A DNA stretch of 64,000 bases from Sphingobacterium gobiense (GTDB lineage Bacteria; Bacteroidota; Bacteroidia; Sphingobacteriales; Sphingobacteriaceae), in assembly GCF_002980575.1 (NCBI RefSeq), contig NZ_PVBS01000002.1, positions 186,001 through 250,000 of the forward strand, in the 5' to 3' direction. Positions 1 through 7,843 of the stretch are shown in pieces. The notes below the pieces were generated by a model, which did no database searches, was not told the DNA's origin, and saw only the letters and a list, made by a program, of their open reading frames with translations. The translations under genes were made by a program, and so were the position numbers. The first letter of the stretch is position 1; each line of letters opens with the position of its first letter.

Positions 1-1
1 A

Positions 2-1405
2 GCCAATTCGCACATCATTATTACGTATGCCCCGCAACGGATGGATGTAAGCACGGTTGATATGGATACCATCAAAAATAATCGAACGAAGATTTCCGGT
101 TATGTCAAAGACATCCGTACAGATATGCCTGTTAAGTTTGTCACGGTGTATGACGGCACGGCATATCAATTTTCTACATTGACAGACAAAAGCGGATACT
201 TCGAATTAGATGTTAAGAATCCAGCACCTACTTTTACGATAGCGATGAGTAAAGAAAATTATCGAGATACAGCGCTAGTTTTATTGCTCCCGATAGAGGT
301 TTCACGCAAGGGTAAGGAAAGGAAAACAGGATATTATCATGCTTCAGATTCGAGCAAAATGATCTCGAACACCGCTTTTGGGAGGTTTTTTACCAGTTCT
401 AGACAGCGCGTTCAAAATCTTAACTTAGGAGGTTTCTTTGTGTATAGCCCTTTTCAGATTTCGATGACTCCAGGATTGGGCACTCACGGATTTTTCAATT
501 CGCAGATCGTTAATAAGTTCTCTCTAAATATCATAGGGGGGTATACAGCGGGTGTAACGGGAACAGAACTTGCTGGAGCATTTAATGTCAACCAATTTGA
601 CATGCAAGGCGTTCAATTCGCCGGTCTATTCAATGTCGTAGGAGGCGATGTTCGAGGCTTTCAGGCTGCAGGAGTTAGTAATGTTGGATTGAATAAATTG
701 TCTGGTGTTCAATTGGCAGGAATATGGAATAGCATAGACACGGTTGCTTCCGGGATACAGTTGACGGGAGGAATCAATCTGGCTAATAATGCTGTGCAGG
801 GCATACAATTTGCCGGTGTGATGAATTTAGCTAAAAGCGAGGTCGGAAGTCAATTCGCAGGAGGTATTAATATCGCTCAGAAAGTACGTGGTGTGCAGCT
901 TGCTGTTATTAATATGGCCGATAGTAGCGACTACCCTATAGGTGTGTTTAACTGGATAAAAAATGGTTCTCGTCAATTGTCATTGGGACTTGATGAGAGC
1001 AAGTTCATGGGTTTGAGCTTCAGAAGCGGCGGCCGGGTGATGTACAGCGTCTTGGGAGTAGGTACTTACCTAAACGACGGTCACTTTAAATACGGAATTG
1101 AAGCTGGTATCGGTGCACATCTTATACAACGGACAAGCTTTACGCTGTCGACAGAATTGGTTCATCGAACGCATTTTGATGAAGACCTTAAATATAATGA
1201 TACCAATCGCAGTTCATTGCGGGTCATACCCGCGATGAACTTGAGCCGACAACTTCAAGTATATGCTGCCCCATCGCTGACGTATTCGGAGGCAATACAT
1301 CCCGGATTGGCGAATAAAGGTGTGATCTGGAAAGCCTGGGGAGCAGACCAGAGACGGAATACCTTTCATGGTGGAGGAACTGTTGGCTTGACCTACCGAT
1401 TTTAA
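2..1405 (+). CDS. LA_2272-type surface-repeat outer-membrane protein (5' partial)
   Basis: The frame is open from base 2, and the codons before the first ATG (41) read like the end of an STN-type domain (IIITYAPQR), so the true start lies left of the window. A carboxypeptidase-regulatory-like fold follows (ISGYVKDIRTDMPVKFVTVY, then a DKSGYFEL turn). The middle is a run of short degenerate repeats of the type G-(V/I)-Q-(F/L)-A-G-(L/I/V)-x-N, about 20-30 residues each, as in LA_2272 surface-repeat proteins. The C-terminus ends in YRF, a typical beta-barrel ending. It is inferred to be an outer-membrane or surface protein. In this phylum such STN-bearing proteins often follow sigma/anti-sigma genes, but the upstream context is missing. 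Ligand and function are unknown. Confidence 0.75.
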   Translation, partial: ANSHIIITYAPQRMDVSTVDMDTIKNNRTKISGYVKDIRTDMPVKFVTVYDGTAYQFSTLTDKSGYFELDVKNPAPTFTIAMSKENYRDTALVLLLPIEVSRKGKERKTGYYHASDSSKMISNTAFGRFFTSSRQRVQNLNLGGFFVYSPFQISMTPGLGTHGFFNSQIVNKFSLNIIGGYTAGVTGTELAGAFNVNQFDMQGVQFAGLFNVVGGDVRGFQAAGVSNVGLNKLSGVQLAGIWNSIDTVASGIQLTGGINLANNAVQGIQFAGVMNLAKSEVGSQFAGGINIAQKVRGVQLAVINMADSSDYPIGVFNWIKNGSRQLSLGLDESKFMGLSFRSGGRVMYSVLGVGTYLNDGHFKYGIEAGIGAHLIQRTSFTLSTELVHRTHFDEDLKYNDTNRSSLRVIPAMNLSRQLQVYAAPSLTYSEAIHPGLANKGVIWKAWGADQRRNTFHGGGTVGLTYRF

Positions 1406-1475
1406 TCGGTATTTCCTTTCCATGGCGCGGTAAACGTGGCGGCAGTGCCACTGTAGTACACATACAAATGCATTA

Positions 1476-1506
1476 TTGTATGTAAGAGGAACTTTATGTA
1501 GGTTTG
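1476..1506 (+). promoter_or_regulatory. Bacteroidota promoter of the AraC gene (TTG-N20-TAGGTTTG)
   Basis: TTG at 1476-1478 is followed after 20 bases by a perfect -7 box TAGGTTTG at 1499-1506. This matches the known Bacteroidota arrangement of a -33 TTG and a -7 TANNTTTG. Transcription would begin near 1513, about 40 bases before the chosen ATG. Confidence 0.55.
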
Positions 1507-1553
1507 GATAGATAAAACATATTGTGTATTTACGAAATCCTCTTGGGGTGGAG

Positions 1554-2363
1554 ATGATGCAGAAAGAAATTGAAATCAAGGACAAAATGGATGGTCAGCA
1601 ACTGATCAAAGTTAGGCGATTTGATCAGTCTAAGCATCATACCACGGCTCATAAACATAATGGCTACCTAGAATTGGTGTTCTTGGCAGAAACTTCAGGG
1701 AAACATTATATTGATGGTCGAGAAATTGTTGTTAAGGCGCCTTGTGTGCTGGTTATTCAACAAGGAAATGTTCATCATTGGGAATTGGCGCTTCCGGTAG
1801 TAGGTTACGTGGTTTTAGTGAAGAAACCATTCGTTGACCGGTCCTTGGATTTTGAAATTAACCGCCTTGTCAAGGAGATAGGGAAGTATAACACGATTTA
1901 CCTGAAAAACGGTCAGTATCTTCAACGCCTTTTGGAAATGCTTCAGGAAGAAAAGAATATGGTCTGCCAAGAGGGTTTGCTCAAAGTTATTTTGGCAAAA
2001 ACGTTAGAAGACGTACAACAGATAAAACCGAACAGAACGATGCAAAATAACCTTTTTGTTCGGTTCTGCGCGCTGTTAAGTGAAGATGGAAAAGTGATTA
2101 ATCACGTGGCCCATTATGCCGAAATCCTACATACAAGTCCACAAAACCTGAATGTGGCCTGCAAGAAAAACACCGATCTAACCGCCTCGGAAGTCATAGG
2201 AACCTATATTATCAAAGAAGCGCAACGACTACTCGTTTATACTGGAAAAACCGTTTCGGAAGTAGCTTATGCGTTAGGGTTTTCTGATAAATCCCATTTT
2301 TCCAAATATTTTAAGCGGTATGCTGGTACTACACCCAAGAATTTCCGGAATCAGCGAATTTAA
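1554..2363 (+). CDS. AraC-family transcriptional regulator
   Basis: A 269-residue cytoplasmic regulator. The N-terminal half is a cupin-like sensor (HKHNGYLELVFL, then HYIDGREIVVKAPCVLVIQQGNVHHW). The C-terminal ~100 residues form the double helix-turn-helix of AraC/XylS, with the signature GKTVSEVAYALGFSDKSHFS followed by KYFKRYAGTTPKNFR. The open frame extends up to a GTG at 1524, but ATG 1554 has a purine-rich GGGGTGGAG just upstream and is preferred. The effector is unknown. It converges on, and overlaps by 4 bp, the TonB-type receptor gene at 2360, which is a possible but unproven target. Confidence 0.85.
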   Translation: MMQKEIEIKDKMDGQQLIKVRRFDQSKHHTTAHKHNGYLELVFLAETSGKHYIDGREIVVKAPCVLVIQQGNVHHWELALPVVGYVVLVKKPFVDRSLDFEINRLVKEIGKYNTIYLKNGQYLQRLLEMLQEEKNMVCQEGLLKVILAKTLEDVQQIKPNRTMQNNLFVRFCALLSEDGKVINHVAHYAEILHTSPQNLNVACKKNTDLTASEVIGTYIIKEAQRLLVYTGKTVSEVAYALGFSDKSHFSKYFKRYAGTTPKNFRNQRI

Positions 2364-4804
2364 AATTCTTTTTCACCAAATTCACTTTTAGGCAACTTGA
2401 ACACTTCATTCAGACGCTGCAGATTGAGTTTTAAATTAATCAACAGTATATTTTTCTCGTAGACGTAATTCGTTGTGGTATAGAAATCGTGTGCTTGTGT
2501 ACTGATTCTTTGCTCGTTGACGCCCCATTTGCCCAGTTCTATATTTTGCCATTGGATTTGGGCCGTCATAGCACCCCGCATAAAGGATTTGCTCAGATTA
2601 AAATGAGGGGTAACGAATCTAGAATCCACCCCCTGAACGGTAGGTCGTTCCGATAGGTAATTTACCTGCAGTCCCATACTCCAATTATTTGCTAGGTTCG
2701 CCTGAATTCCAGTGTTTACGGAATATACCCAATCTTGATTTTCGCGGGTTTCTTGATAGTCTAATACCTGGCCAGCTATCTTGTAATTATAAATATTCAA
2801 ACCGCCGTTCAGCGATAGCCATCGTGTAAGCTCTCCATTGCCGCCAACTTCCATACCCCAGCGACTCGCATAGTCTGCATTGGTAAAGACCCGATGTAGA
2901 ATGGTATCAGCGTAGACCGCATTGACGCGCTGTATTGGGTTTTTACTATGTTGATAGTACGCGTTGACGAAAAGGCTTCCTGTGTTGATTTTCTTGACCA
3001 ATCCTGTTTCGGCATTTGTAACGAACTCCGGCAATAGCTCCGGATCTCCTTGTTCCAACGTTTCGGAGTGCTCTCGTTCAGGAATGGGATTGAGTTCGAA
3101 ATTGTTATTGCGTTGTACCCTTCTTGCAGCAGCCAACTTCCAAGACCAATCCGAGCCCAAATCGTGCATAAGGTTTAGGGTAGGGTAGAGTTGGTGGATG
3201 GCGTAAGGAAATTGTTGCCCCGTGTTTAGTAAAAGCAAGTCCCGTTGGTAGTATTCATAACGCAGCCCTAAGGATAATTGCGTTTTATGAAACGTTTTAT
3301 CATATTGGCTGTATAGCGCATGAATGATATTGGTAGCATTTAATTTTCCGGTAAATTCAGGATTTAAGACGAGGTTCGTGATGCCTGTATTAGATTCATA
3401 ATACGCGAAATCCCCCTTTTGGCTATCGTGTCGTAGCTGGTAGCCGGTTACCCATACTGCTTTTCCTATTTTCCATTGATGCTGCAAAGACAACCGCAAA
3501 CCCTGTAATGGGTTTTTATAGGGATTATATGTCCATTGAACGGTGTCAGCACCATTTTCAATGTTGCCATTCTTTGTCGATCCGTATATATTGGCGTACT
3601 CGTAAATACCATTGACCTGTATAGCATGAGTGGGATTTATTTTGTATTGATAAGCTAAGTCAAGCAAATAAAACTCCCCCTGTTTGTTTTGCAGATTCGG
3701 GTTGAAATAATTTACAGAAGATATTTGCTGACCGGTTGATGGCTGAATAGTCCGATTAGTATAATGGATGTCGGCTACCCGGTCCTGAAATCGACGGGAA
3801 GCTAAAACACCTAAACTGAGCGTTTGCTTTTCGGAAAACGCATACGAGCCGTTTAGGCGTAGACCATAATTGTATTTATCAAAACTCCTCTCACCCGTTG
3901 AAGGGAAAAAAGTCTGTCTATCGCCGATGATCGTATATACATCGCCATCCCGTAAGCCGGCATTGTCATTTCTGAGGTAATTTGCGGACCCATTTAATTC
4001 CAGCTTGTTTTGCCTATACTGGAAAGCAATATCGCCACCATAACGCTGCTGTCTCTCCTTGTTGTTATAGTCGTCAATACTCGGTAAGCCACCTTGCAGA
4101 TTAAGCACCCAAGAAAAACCTGTATCTGGTTTTCGGTTGGTTTTAATATTAATCATTCCGCCCTTTCCATCCGGATCAAATTGAGCCGTCGGGCTACTGA
4201 TGTACTCTACTTCGGACACGTCGTTAGCCGCTATCTGGCTTAAAATAGTCGCTGGATCCAAAAAAGAGGGTTTGCCATTGATCAAAACAAGAATGCCCGC
4301 GTTACCACGGATACTGATATTACCCTGAGCATCGAGGGATGCGGCGGGCAGATTTTTTATGATATCCAATGCTGTTCCTCCGACAGCGTTTTTATACTGA
4401 TCCGATCGATATACCTGGCGATCGGAGCTATGACGTTGGGGAGCAGCTTTACCTGTAACGTTAATCTGTTCTATTTCCGTGGCTGCGGGTGCGAGTAGCA
4501 ATGTTCCCAAGTTAACATTTTGGTTGCGACTCATTTTAAAATCGATCTTTTTCTGGTTATATCCGATAAACTTGATCAGCAAACGGTATGTCCCGTTCTT
4601 TACATCGGAAAACTGGAAGTAGCCTAGAGAATCAGATATAACGCCATCTAACACATTATGGTTGGTATCGACGATGGCGACACTCGCGTACGAAACGGGG
4701 GATTGAGAAATAGCATCCTTGACCGTGCCGGATAGTTTGCCGTTTTGTGCTTGAAGAGGTAGGGAAGCACAAAATAAACTGAATAATACAATGTAACGAT
4801 GCAT
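2360..4804 (-). CDS. TonB-dependent-receptor-like outer-membrane beta-barrel protein
   Basis: 814 residues with a signal peptide (cleavage after ASLPLQAQ, about residue 20). In order it has a carboxypeptidase-regulatory-like domain (about 22-105; GKLSGTVKDAISQSPVSYAS), a plug domain (about 125-225; NAVGGTALDIIKNLPAASLD, GNAGILVLINGKPS) and a long barrel typical of the OMP_b-brl_3 family, ending in a charged GEKEF. It is neither a SusC (no SusD partner, too short) nor a classical siderophore receptor. It is probably a TonB-energised importer or surface protein of unknown substrate. A -7-like box lies 18-25 bases upstream of the ATG. Its stop codon overlaps the convergent AraC gene. Confidence 0.8.
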   Translation of the reverse strand: MHRYIVLFSLFCASLPLQAQNGKLSGTVKDAISQSPVSYASVAIVDTNHNVLDGVISDSLGYFQFSDVKNGTYRLLIKFIGYNQKKIDFKMSRNQNVNLGTLLLAPAATEIEQINVTGKAAPQRHSSDRQVYRSDQYKNAVGGTALDIIKNLPAASLDAQGNISIRGNAGILVLINGKPSFLDPATILSQIAANDVSEVEYISSPTAQFDPDGKGGMINIKTNRKPDTGFSWVLNLQGGLPSIDDYNNKERQQRYGGDIAFQYRQNKLELNGSANYLRNDNAGLRDGDVYTIIGDRQTFFPSTGERSFDKYNYGLRLNGSYAFSEKQTLSLGVLASRRFQDRVADIHYTNRTIQPSTGQQISSVNYFNPNLQNKQGEFYLLDLAYQYKINPTHAIQVNGIYEYANIYGSTKNGNIENGADTVQWTYNPYKNPLQGLRLSLQHQWKIGKAVWVTGYQLRHDSQKGDFAYYESNTGITNLVLNPEFTGKLNATNIIHALYSQYDKTFHKTQLSLGLRYEYYQRDLLLLNTGQQFPYAIHQLYPTLNLMHDLGSDWSWKLAAARRVQRNNNFELNPIPEREHSETLEQGDPELLPEFVTNAETGLVKKINTGSLFVNAYYQHSKNPIQRVNAVYADTILHRVFTNADYASRWGMEVGGNGELTRWLSLNGGLNIYNYKIAGQVLDYQETRENQDWVYSVNTGIQANLANNWSMGLQVNYLSERPTVQGVDSRFVTPHFNLSKSFMRGAMTAQIQWQNIELGKWGVNEQRISTQAHDFYTTTNYVYEKNILLINLKLNLQRLNEVFKLPKSEFGEKEF

Positions 4805-4821
4805 GTAGCTTTCTTTTCCTC

Positions 4822-4829
4822 CAAAAATA
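4822..4829 (-). promoter_or_regulatory. -7 box TATTTTTG for the receptor gene
   Basis: On the minus strand TATTTTTG matches TANNTTTG, 17 bases upstream of the ATG ending at 4804, which implies a leader of only about 10 bases. No clear -33 TTG is seen at the expected distance, and the box is A/T-rich, so chance occurrence is possible. Confidence 0.35.
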
Positions 4830-4926
4830 GAAAAGTTGATTTGGAGTGTGGAGGAATGTTGGAATTATACCATTTTATTTTCGAATAAACTACGTTAATG
4901 TATAGTTTGTTATTTCTCCAACGGGT

Positions 4927-6555
4927 TTAATCAAACAGCTGTCTCTTCTGCATCCACCTGTAACCAAACGCGGATAATTGGATCCTTTTTTTAGGATTGA
5001 ACTCCTCATAGCTTTCGTTGCTGAAAACCTCAAGATACCCGTTCATATCTTCCATCTCGATTTTGACGTGGACATCGTTACCGCTAAAGTTGTGAAGTAT
5101 CAGGGCACACCTGTGCGTACTTTCATATCGGATAGCCATAACTTCTTCACTGTTCACCGGAATGATTTCAAATCGTGCATCACCTATTTCGGGCAATTGC
5201 TTCCTGATCCTAATGGCTTTTATCAGCCAGTTTAGTAACGAGTTAGGATCCAAGCTTTCCGCTTTTGCATTCACTTTCCTATATCCGTACGGACCTTTGG
5301 TAATGATATCTTCTACAAGTTCTTCGGTGGCCGCCTTAGAGAAACCGCCGTTTTTTCCACCGTGCCATTGCATAACCGTACGTACACTATTCCTACCCTC
5401 TTTGGAAAGCGCTTCACCCATTCCCAGTTCTTGTCCGTAGCGAAGCACCGGAGTTCCGGGAAGCGTGAGTAGCAGGCTATAAGCTAGCTCTAACTTTTTC
5501 CGATCATTCTGCAGCATAGGGGCTAGTCTTCTTCGGATGCCCCTGTCAAATATGCGCATGTCTTCATCTGGAGCAAAAACTTCAAACACTTCCTCGCGCT
5601 CTTTGTCGCTTAGCTGCTCTAAATTAAGCTCATCGTGGTTCCGGAGAAAGTTAGCCATTTGTTGTTCATAATGTAGTGTTGGGAGACGATCTAGGGCTGC
5701 TAGAAGGGGGGTGGCCTTTCCTCGGGCAAACGCAACGAATATATAATTATTGATATAAAAATTAAAAAGCATGTGCATTTGGTCGCCCTTGCCAAAAAAA
5801 TCACTATACCGCTTTGGTTTGACATTTACTTCGGCGATTAAGACTGCTTCAGGGTTTCGCTCTTTTACAAACTGTCTGATCTTCCTGAAAATATCGTGAC
5901 GGTCCCCGTCGAACTTTTGGTCGCCCTTCTGTCTGATAATATGCGGAGCGGCATCAATGCGGAAGCCGGAAATTCCTAACTTTAGCCAAAAGTTGATAAT
6001 CCGGAATATTTCTTCCTGTACAGCGGGATTTGTCATGTTCAGGTCGGGCTGATCGTTATAAAAGGTGTGGTAGTACCATTGTTTTGTTTTTCGACTATAC
6101 TCCCAGTTTGAATAGTCTTGATCTGGCCCAAAGATGGCATATTTGCCATCATCATCTGGCTTCTCATCGGCCCAAATGTAAAAGTTGCGGTATTTGGATG
6201 CTTTGTCCTTTGCAGCTTCTATAAACCACGGATGCTTAACTGACGTATGATTAATCACGAGGTCTACCAAAACCCGGATACCTGCTTTGGTGGCAGCATC
6301 AACAAATTCGGCAAAGTTACCCAAATTTCCCAGCCGCTTATCCACCTCAAAATAGTTGCTCACATCATAGCCATCGTCTTTATTTGGTGAGCCATAAAAA
6401 GGAAGTAGCCAGATGCAATCAATGCCTAAAGCGGACAAGTAAGGAATCCGCTCGATTAATCCTTGAAAATCGCCTACACCATCTCCATTCGCATCCATGA
6501 AGTCTTCGACATCCAAGGAATAGATGACGGCTTTTTTATACCAGTGTTTATTCAT
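4927..6555 (-). CDS. Trehalose synthase-like GH13 alpha-amylase family enzyme
   Basis: 542 residues, no signal peptide, so cytoplasmic. The whole protein is a GH13 TIM barrel plus C-terminal beta domain. Visible motifs: GVGDFQGLIERIPYLSALGI near the start, DLVINHTS (99-105), nucleophile D201 in GFRIDAAPH, acid/base E242 in LIAEVNV, and D308 in FLRNHDEL. The stretches WYYHTFYNDQPDLN and FLRNHDEL are characteristic of trehalose synthases (maltose-trehalose interconversion, GH13_16) rather than secreted amylases. There is no fused maltokinase domain. It starts 5 bases after the stop of the flavin oxidoreductase gene on the same strand, so the two are probably co-transcribed. An alternative is another cytoplasmic alpha-glucosidase or glucosyltransferase of GH13. 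Confidence 0.8.
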   Translation of the reverse strand: MNKHWYKKAVIYSLDVEDFMDANGDGVGDFQGLIERIPYLSALGIDCIWLLPFYGSPNKDDGYDVSNYFEVDKRLGNLGNFAEFVDAATKAGIRVLVDLVINHTSVKHPWFIEAAKDKASKYRNFYIWADEKPDDDGKYAIFGPDQDYSNWEYSRKTKQWYYHTFYNDQPDLNMTNPAVQEEIFRIINFWLKLGISGFRIDAAPHIIRQKGDQKFDGDRHDIFRKIRQFVKERNPEAVLIAEVNVKPKRYSDFFGKGDQMHMLFNFYINNYIFVAFARGKATPLLAALDRLPTLHYEQQMANFLRNHDELNLEQLSDKEREEVFEVFAPDEDMRIFDRGIRRRLAPMLQNDRKKLELAYSLLLTLPGTPVLRYGQELGMGEALSKEGRNSVRTVMQWHGGKNGGFSKAATEELVEDIITKGPYGYRKVNAKAESLDPNSLLNWLIKAIRIRKQLPEIGDARFEIIPVNSEEVMAIRYESTHRCALILHNFSGNDVHVKIEMEDMNGYLEVFSNESYEEFNPKKRIQLSAFGYRWMQKRQLFD

Positions 6556-6560
6556 CTATA

Positions 6561-7517
6561 CTATCTTTTTAAATGAGGTAGAACCTGTTCTCCAAAAAAA
6601 TCAATAAAAAGCTCTTGCTCACTGTTTACGTTGTGTATATATATTTTTTCAAAGCCCATTGCGAAAAATGCATTGATTTTCTGGATGTAAACCATAGGGT
6701 CATTTGAAATAATAACATGCTGTTTTAAATCTTCTTTACGCACGACAGCGCCTAAAGCATCAAACTGATCGGGTGTACTGATCTCGGCAAGGAGCTTGCT
6801 AGGAAAAATATTATTTTTCCATTGCTCCCAGGCGCCATAAAGCGCCGTTTCTTCGTCGGGAGCGTAGGACACCTGAACTTTTAAAGCCATCGGTTTGGAA
6901 ACATTTTTTTTCCGAAACGCAGCAGCCATTTTTTCAAGTTGTTCCATTGGTTGCGATACGGTTATCATGCCGTCTGCCCAATCGGCCAACCATTGCGCGG
7001 TCCTTTCTGTAAGGGCGGCACCATAAACCATTGGGGTTGCATGTGGCCGTGTAAACAATTTAGCTCGTTCAATCCGAATCAGCCCATTCCGTGTTACATA
7101 ATCACCTCGCCAAAGCTCCCGCATGATATCTACGGCCTCCTCAAGCCTCGCATTGCGGGTTTCTTTCACGGGCCACTTCGCTCCCGTGATGGCTTCGTTC
7201 AAAGCCTGCCCGCTGCCCACGGCGATATAAAACCGCTCTGGAAACAGGTTGTCCAATGTTGCCACGGCTTGTGCAATAATCGCGGGATGATAGCGTTGGC
7301 CTGGTGCATTGACAATGGCAAAGGGCAAGTGGGTTGCTTGCATAGCAGCTCCTAGCCAGCTCCACGCAAAGCCGCTCTCTCCTTGGGCATTGCTCCAAGG
7401 ATGGAAATGATCTGATGAAAGCACGGCATCAAAACCAGCACGCTCTGCCAACTTTACCAGTTCGAGCAAATGTTTGGGCGAAAACTGTTCGTGTGACGCG
7501 TGAAAACCTATTTGCAT
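6561..7517 (-). CDS. Luciferase-like (LLM class) flavin-dependent oxidoreductase
   Basis: 318 residues covering the whole bacterial-luciferase-like TIM barrel. It begins with MQIGFHASHEQFSP, then LVKLAERAGFDAVLSSDHFHPW, and has the flavin-binding region ERFYIAVGSGQALNEAITG followed by a REL-W-RGDYVTR segment. These features fit the non-F420 FMN-dependent subgroup that I associate with TIGR03885. The substrate is unknown for the family. The gene is followed after 5 bases by the trehalose synthase-like gene, suggesting a two-gene operon. The metabolic link between the two is not evident from the sequence. Confidence 0.8.
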   Translation of the reverse strand: MQIGFHASHEQFSPKHLLELVKLAERAGFDAVLSSDHFHPWSNAQGESGFAWSWLGAAMQATHLPFAIVNAPGQRYHPAIIAQAVATLDNLFPERFYIAVGSGQALNEAITGAKWPVKETRNARLEEAVDIMRELWRGDYVTRNGLIRIERAKLFTRPHATPMVYGAALTERTAQWLADWADGMITVSQPMEQLEKMAAAFRKKNVSKPMALKVQVSYAPDEETALYGAWEQWKNNIFPSKLLAEISTPDQFDALGAVVRKEDLKQHVIISNDPMVYIQKINAFFAMGFEKIYIHNVNSEQELFIDFFGEQVLPHLKR

Positions 7518-7550
7518 ACGCAGTTGTTTTCTATATATACGTCGATCTGC

Positions 7551-7558
7551 TACCTTTG
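7551..7558 (+). promoter_or_regulatory. -7 box TACCTTTG upstream of the GH1 gene
   Basis: A perfect TANNTTTG on the plus strand. Transcription from about 7565 would give a leader of about 280 bases before the GH1 start codon, spanning the small ORF at 7722. No -33 TTG is seen at the usual spacing. Confidence 0.35.
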
Positions 7559-7721
7559 GTTTTAATAAAAGATGAAATTCCGGTGACCTGGTCTGATCAT
7601 ACTTTTTAAATCAACATAAAGTAAGACTGTACGATTAACAGTAAATAAAAACTTAATATGCTGGTAATCGTTTATTCATATATAATCCCTTAATTTACAT
7701 AAGGATTAAAACTTAATTGCC

Positions 7722-7820
7722 ATGAAAAGGGTCATTTATTTCTTCCAGAAAGTGTTCACGCGCTTGTTTTTAGCCCAGTTCTCCTCATTCTATTCACCTA
7801 TGCGGTTTCATAAACTGTGA
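7722..7820 (+). CDS. Possible 32-residue small protein or leader peptide
   Basis: The 326-base gap between the divergent oxidoreductase and GH1 genes holds one small open frame, ATG 7722 to TGA 7820. Its product is basic and aromatic (MKRVIYFFQKVFTRLFLAQF, then about 12 residues ending FHKL), with an amphipathic, membrane-active look. It ends 23 bases before the GH1 ATG. There is no strong Shine-Dalgarno sequence, and I recognise no family. It may be a chance ORF in the GH1 leader. Confidence 0.25.
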   Translation: MKRVIYFFQKVFTRLFLAQFSSFYSPMRFHKL

Positions 7821-7843
7821 TATATAAAAAGGGAGAGCGTTAG

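Noticed and set aside
1214-1585. Minus-strand 123-codon open frame
   Set aside because: It lies across the end of the surface-repeat gene and the AraC promoter, has no recognisable domain, and its residue pattern looks random.
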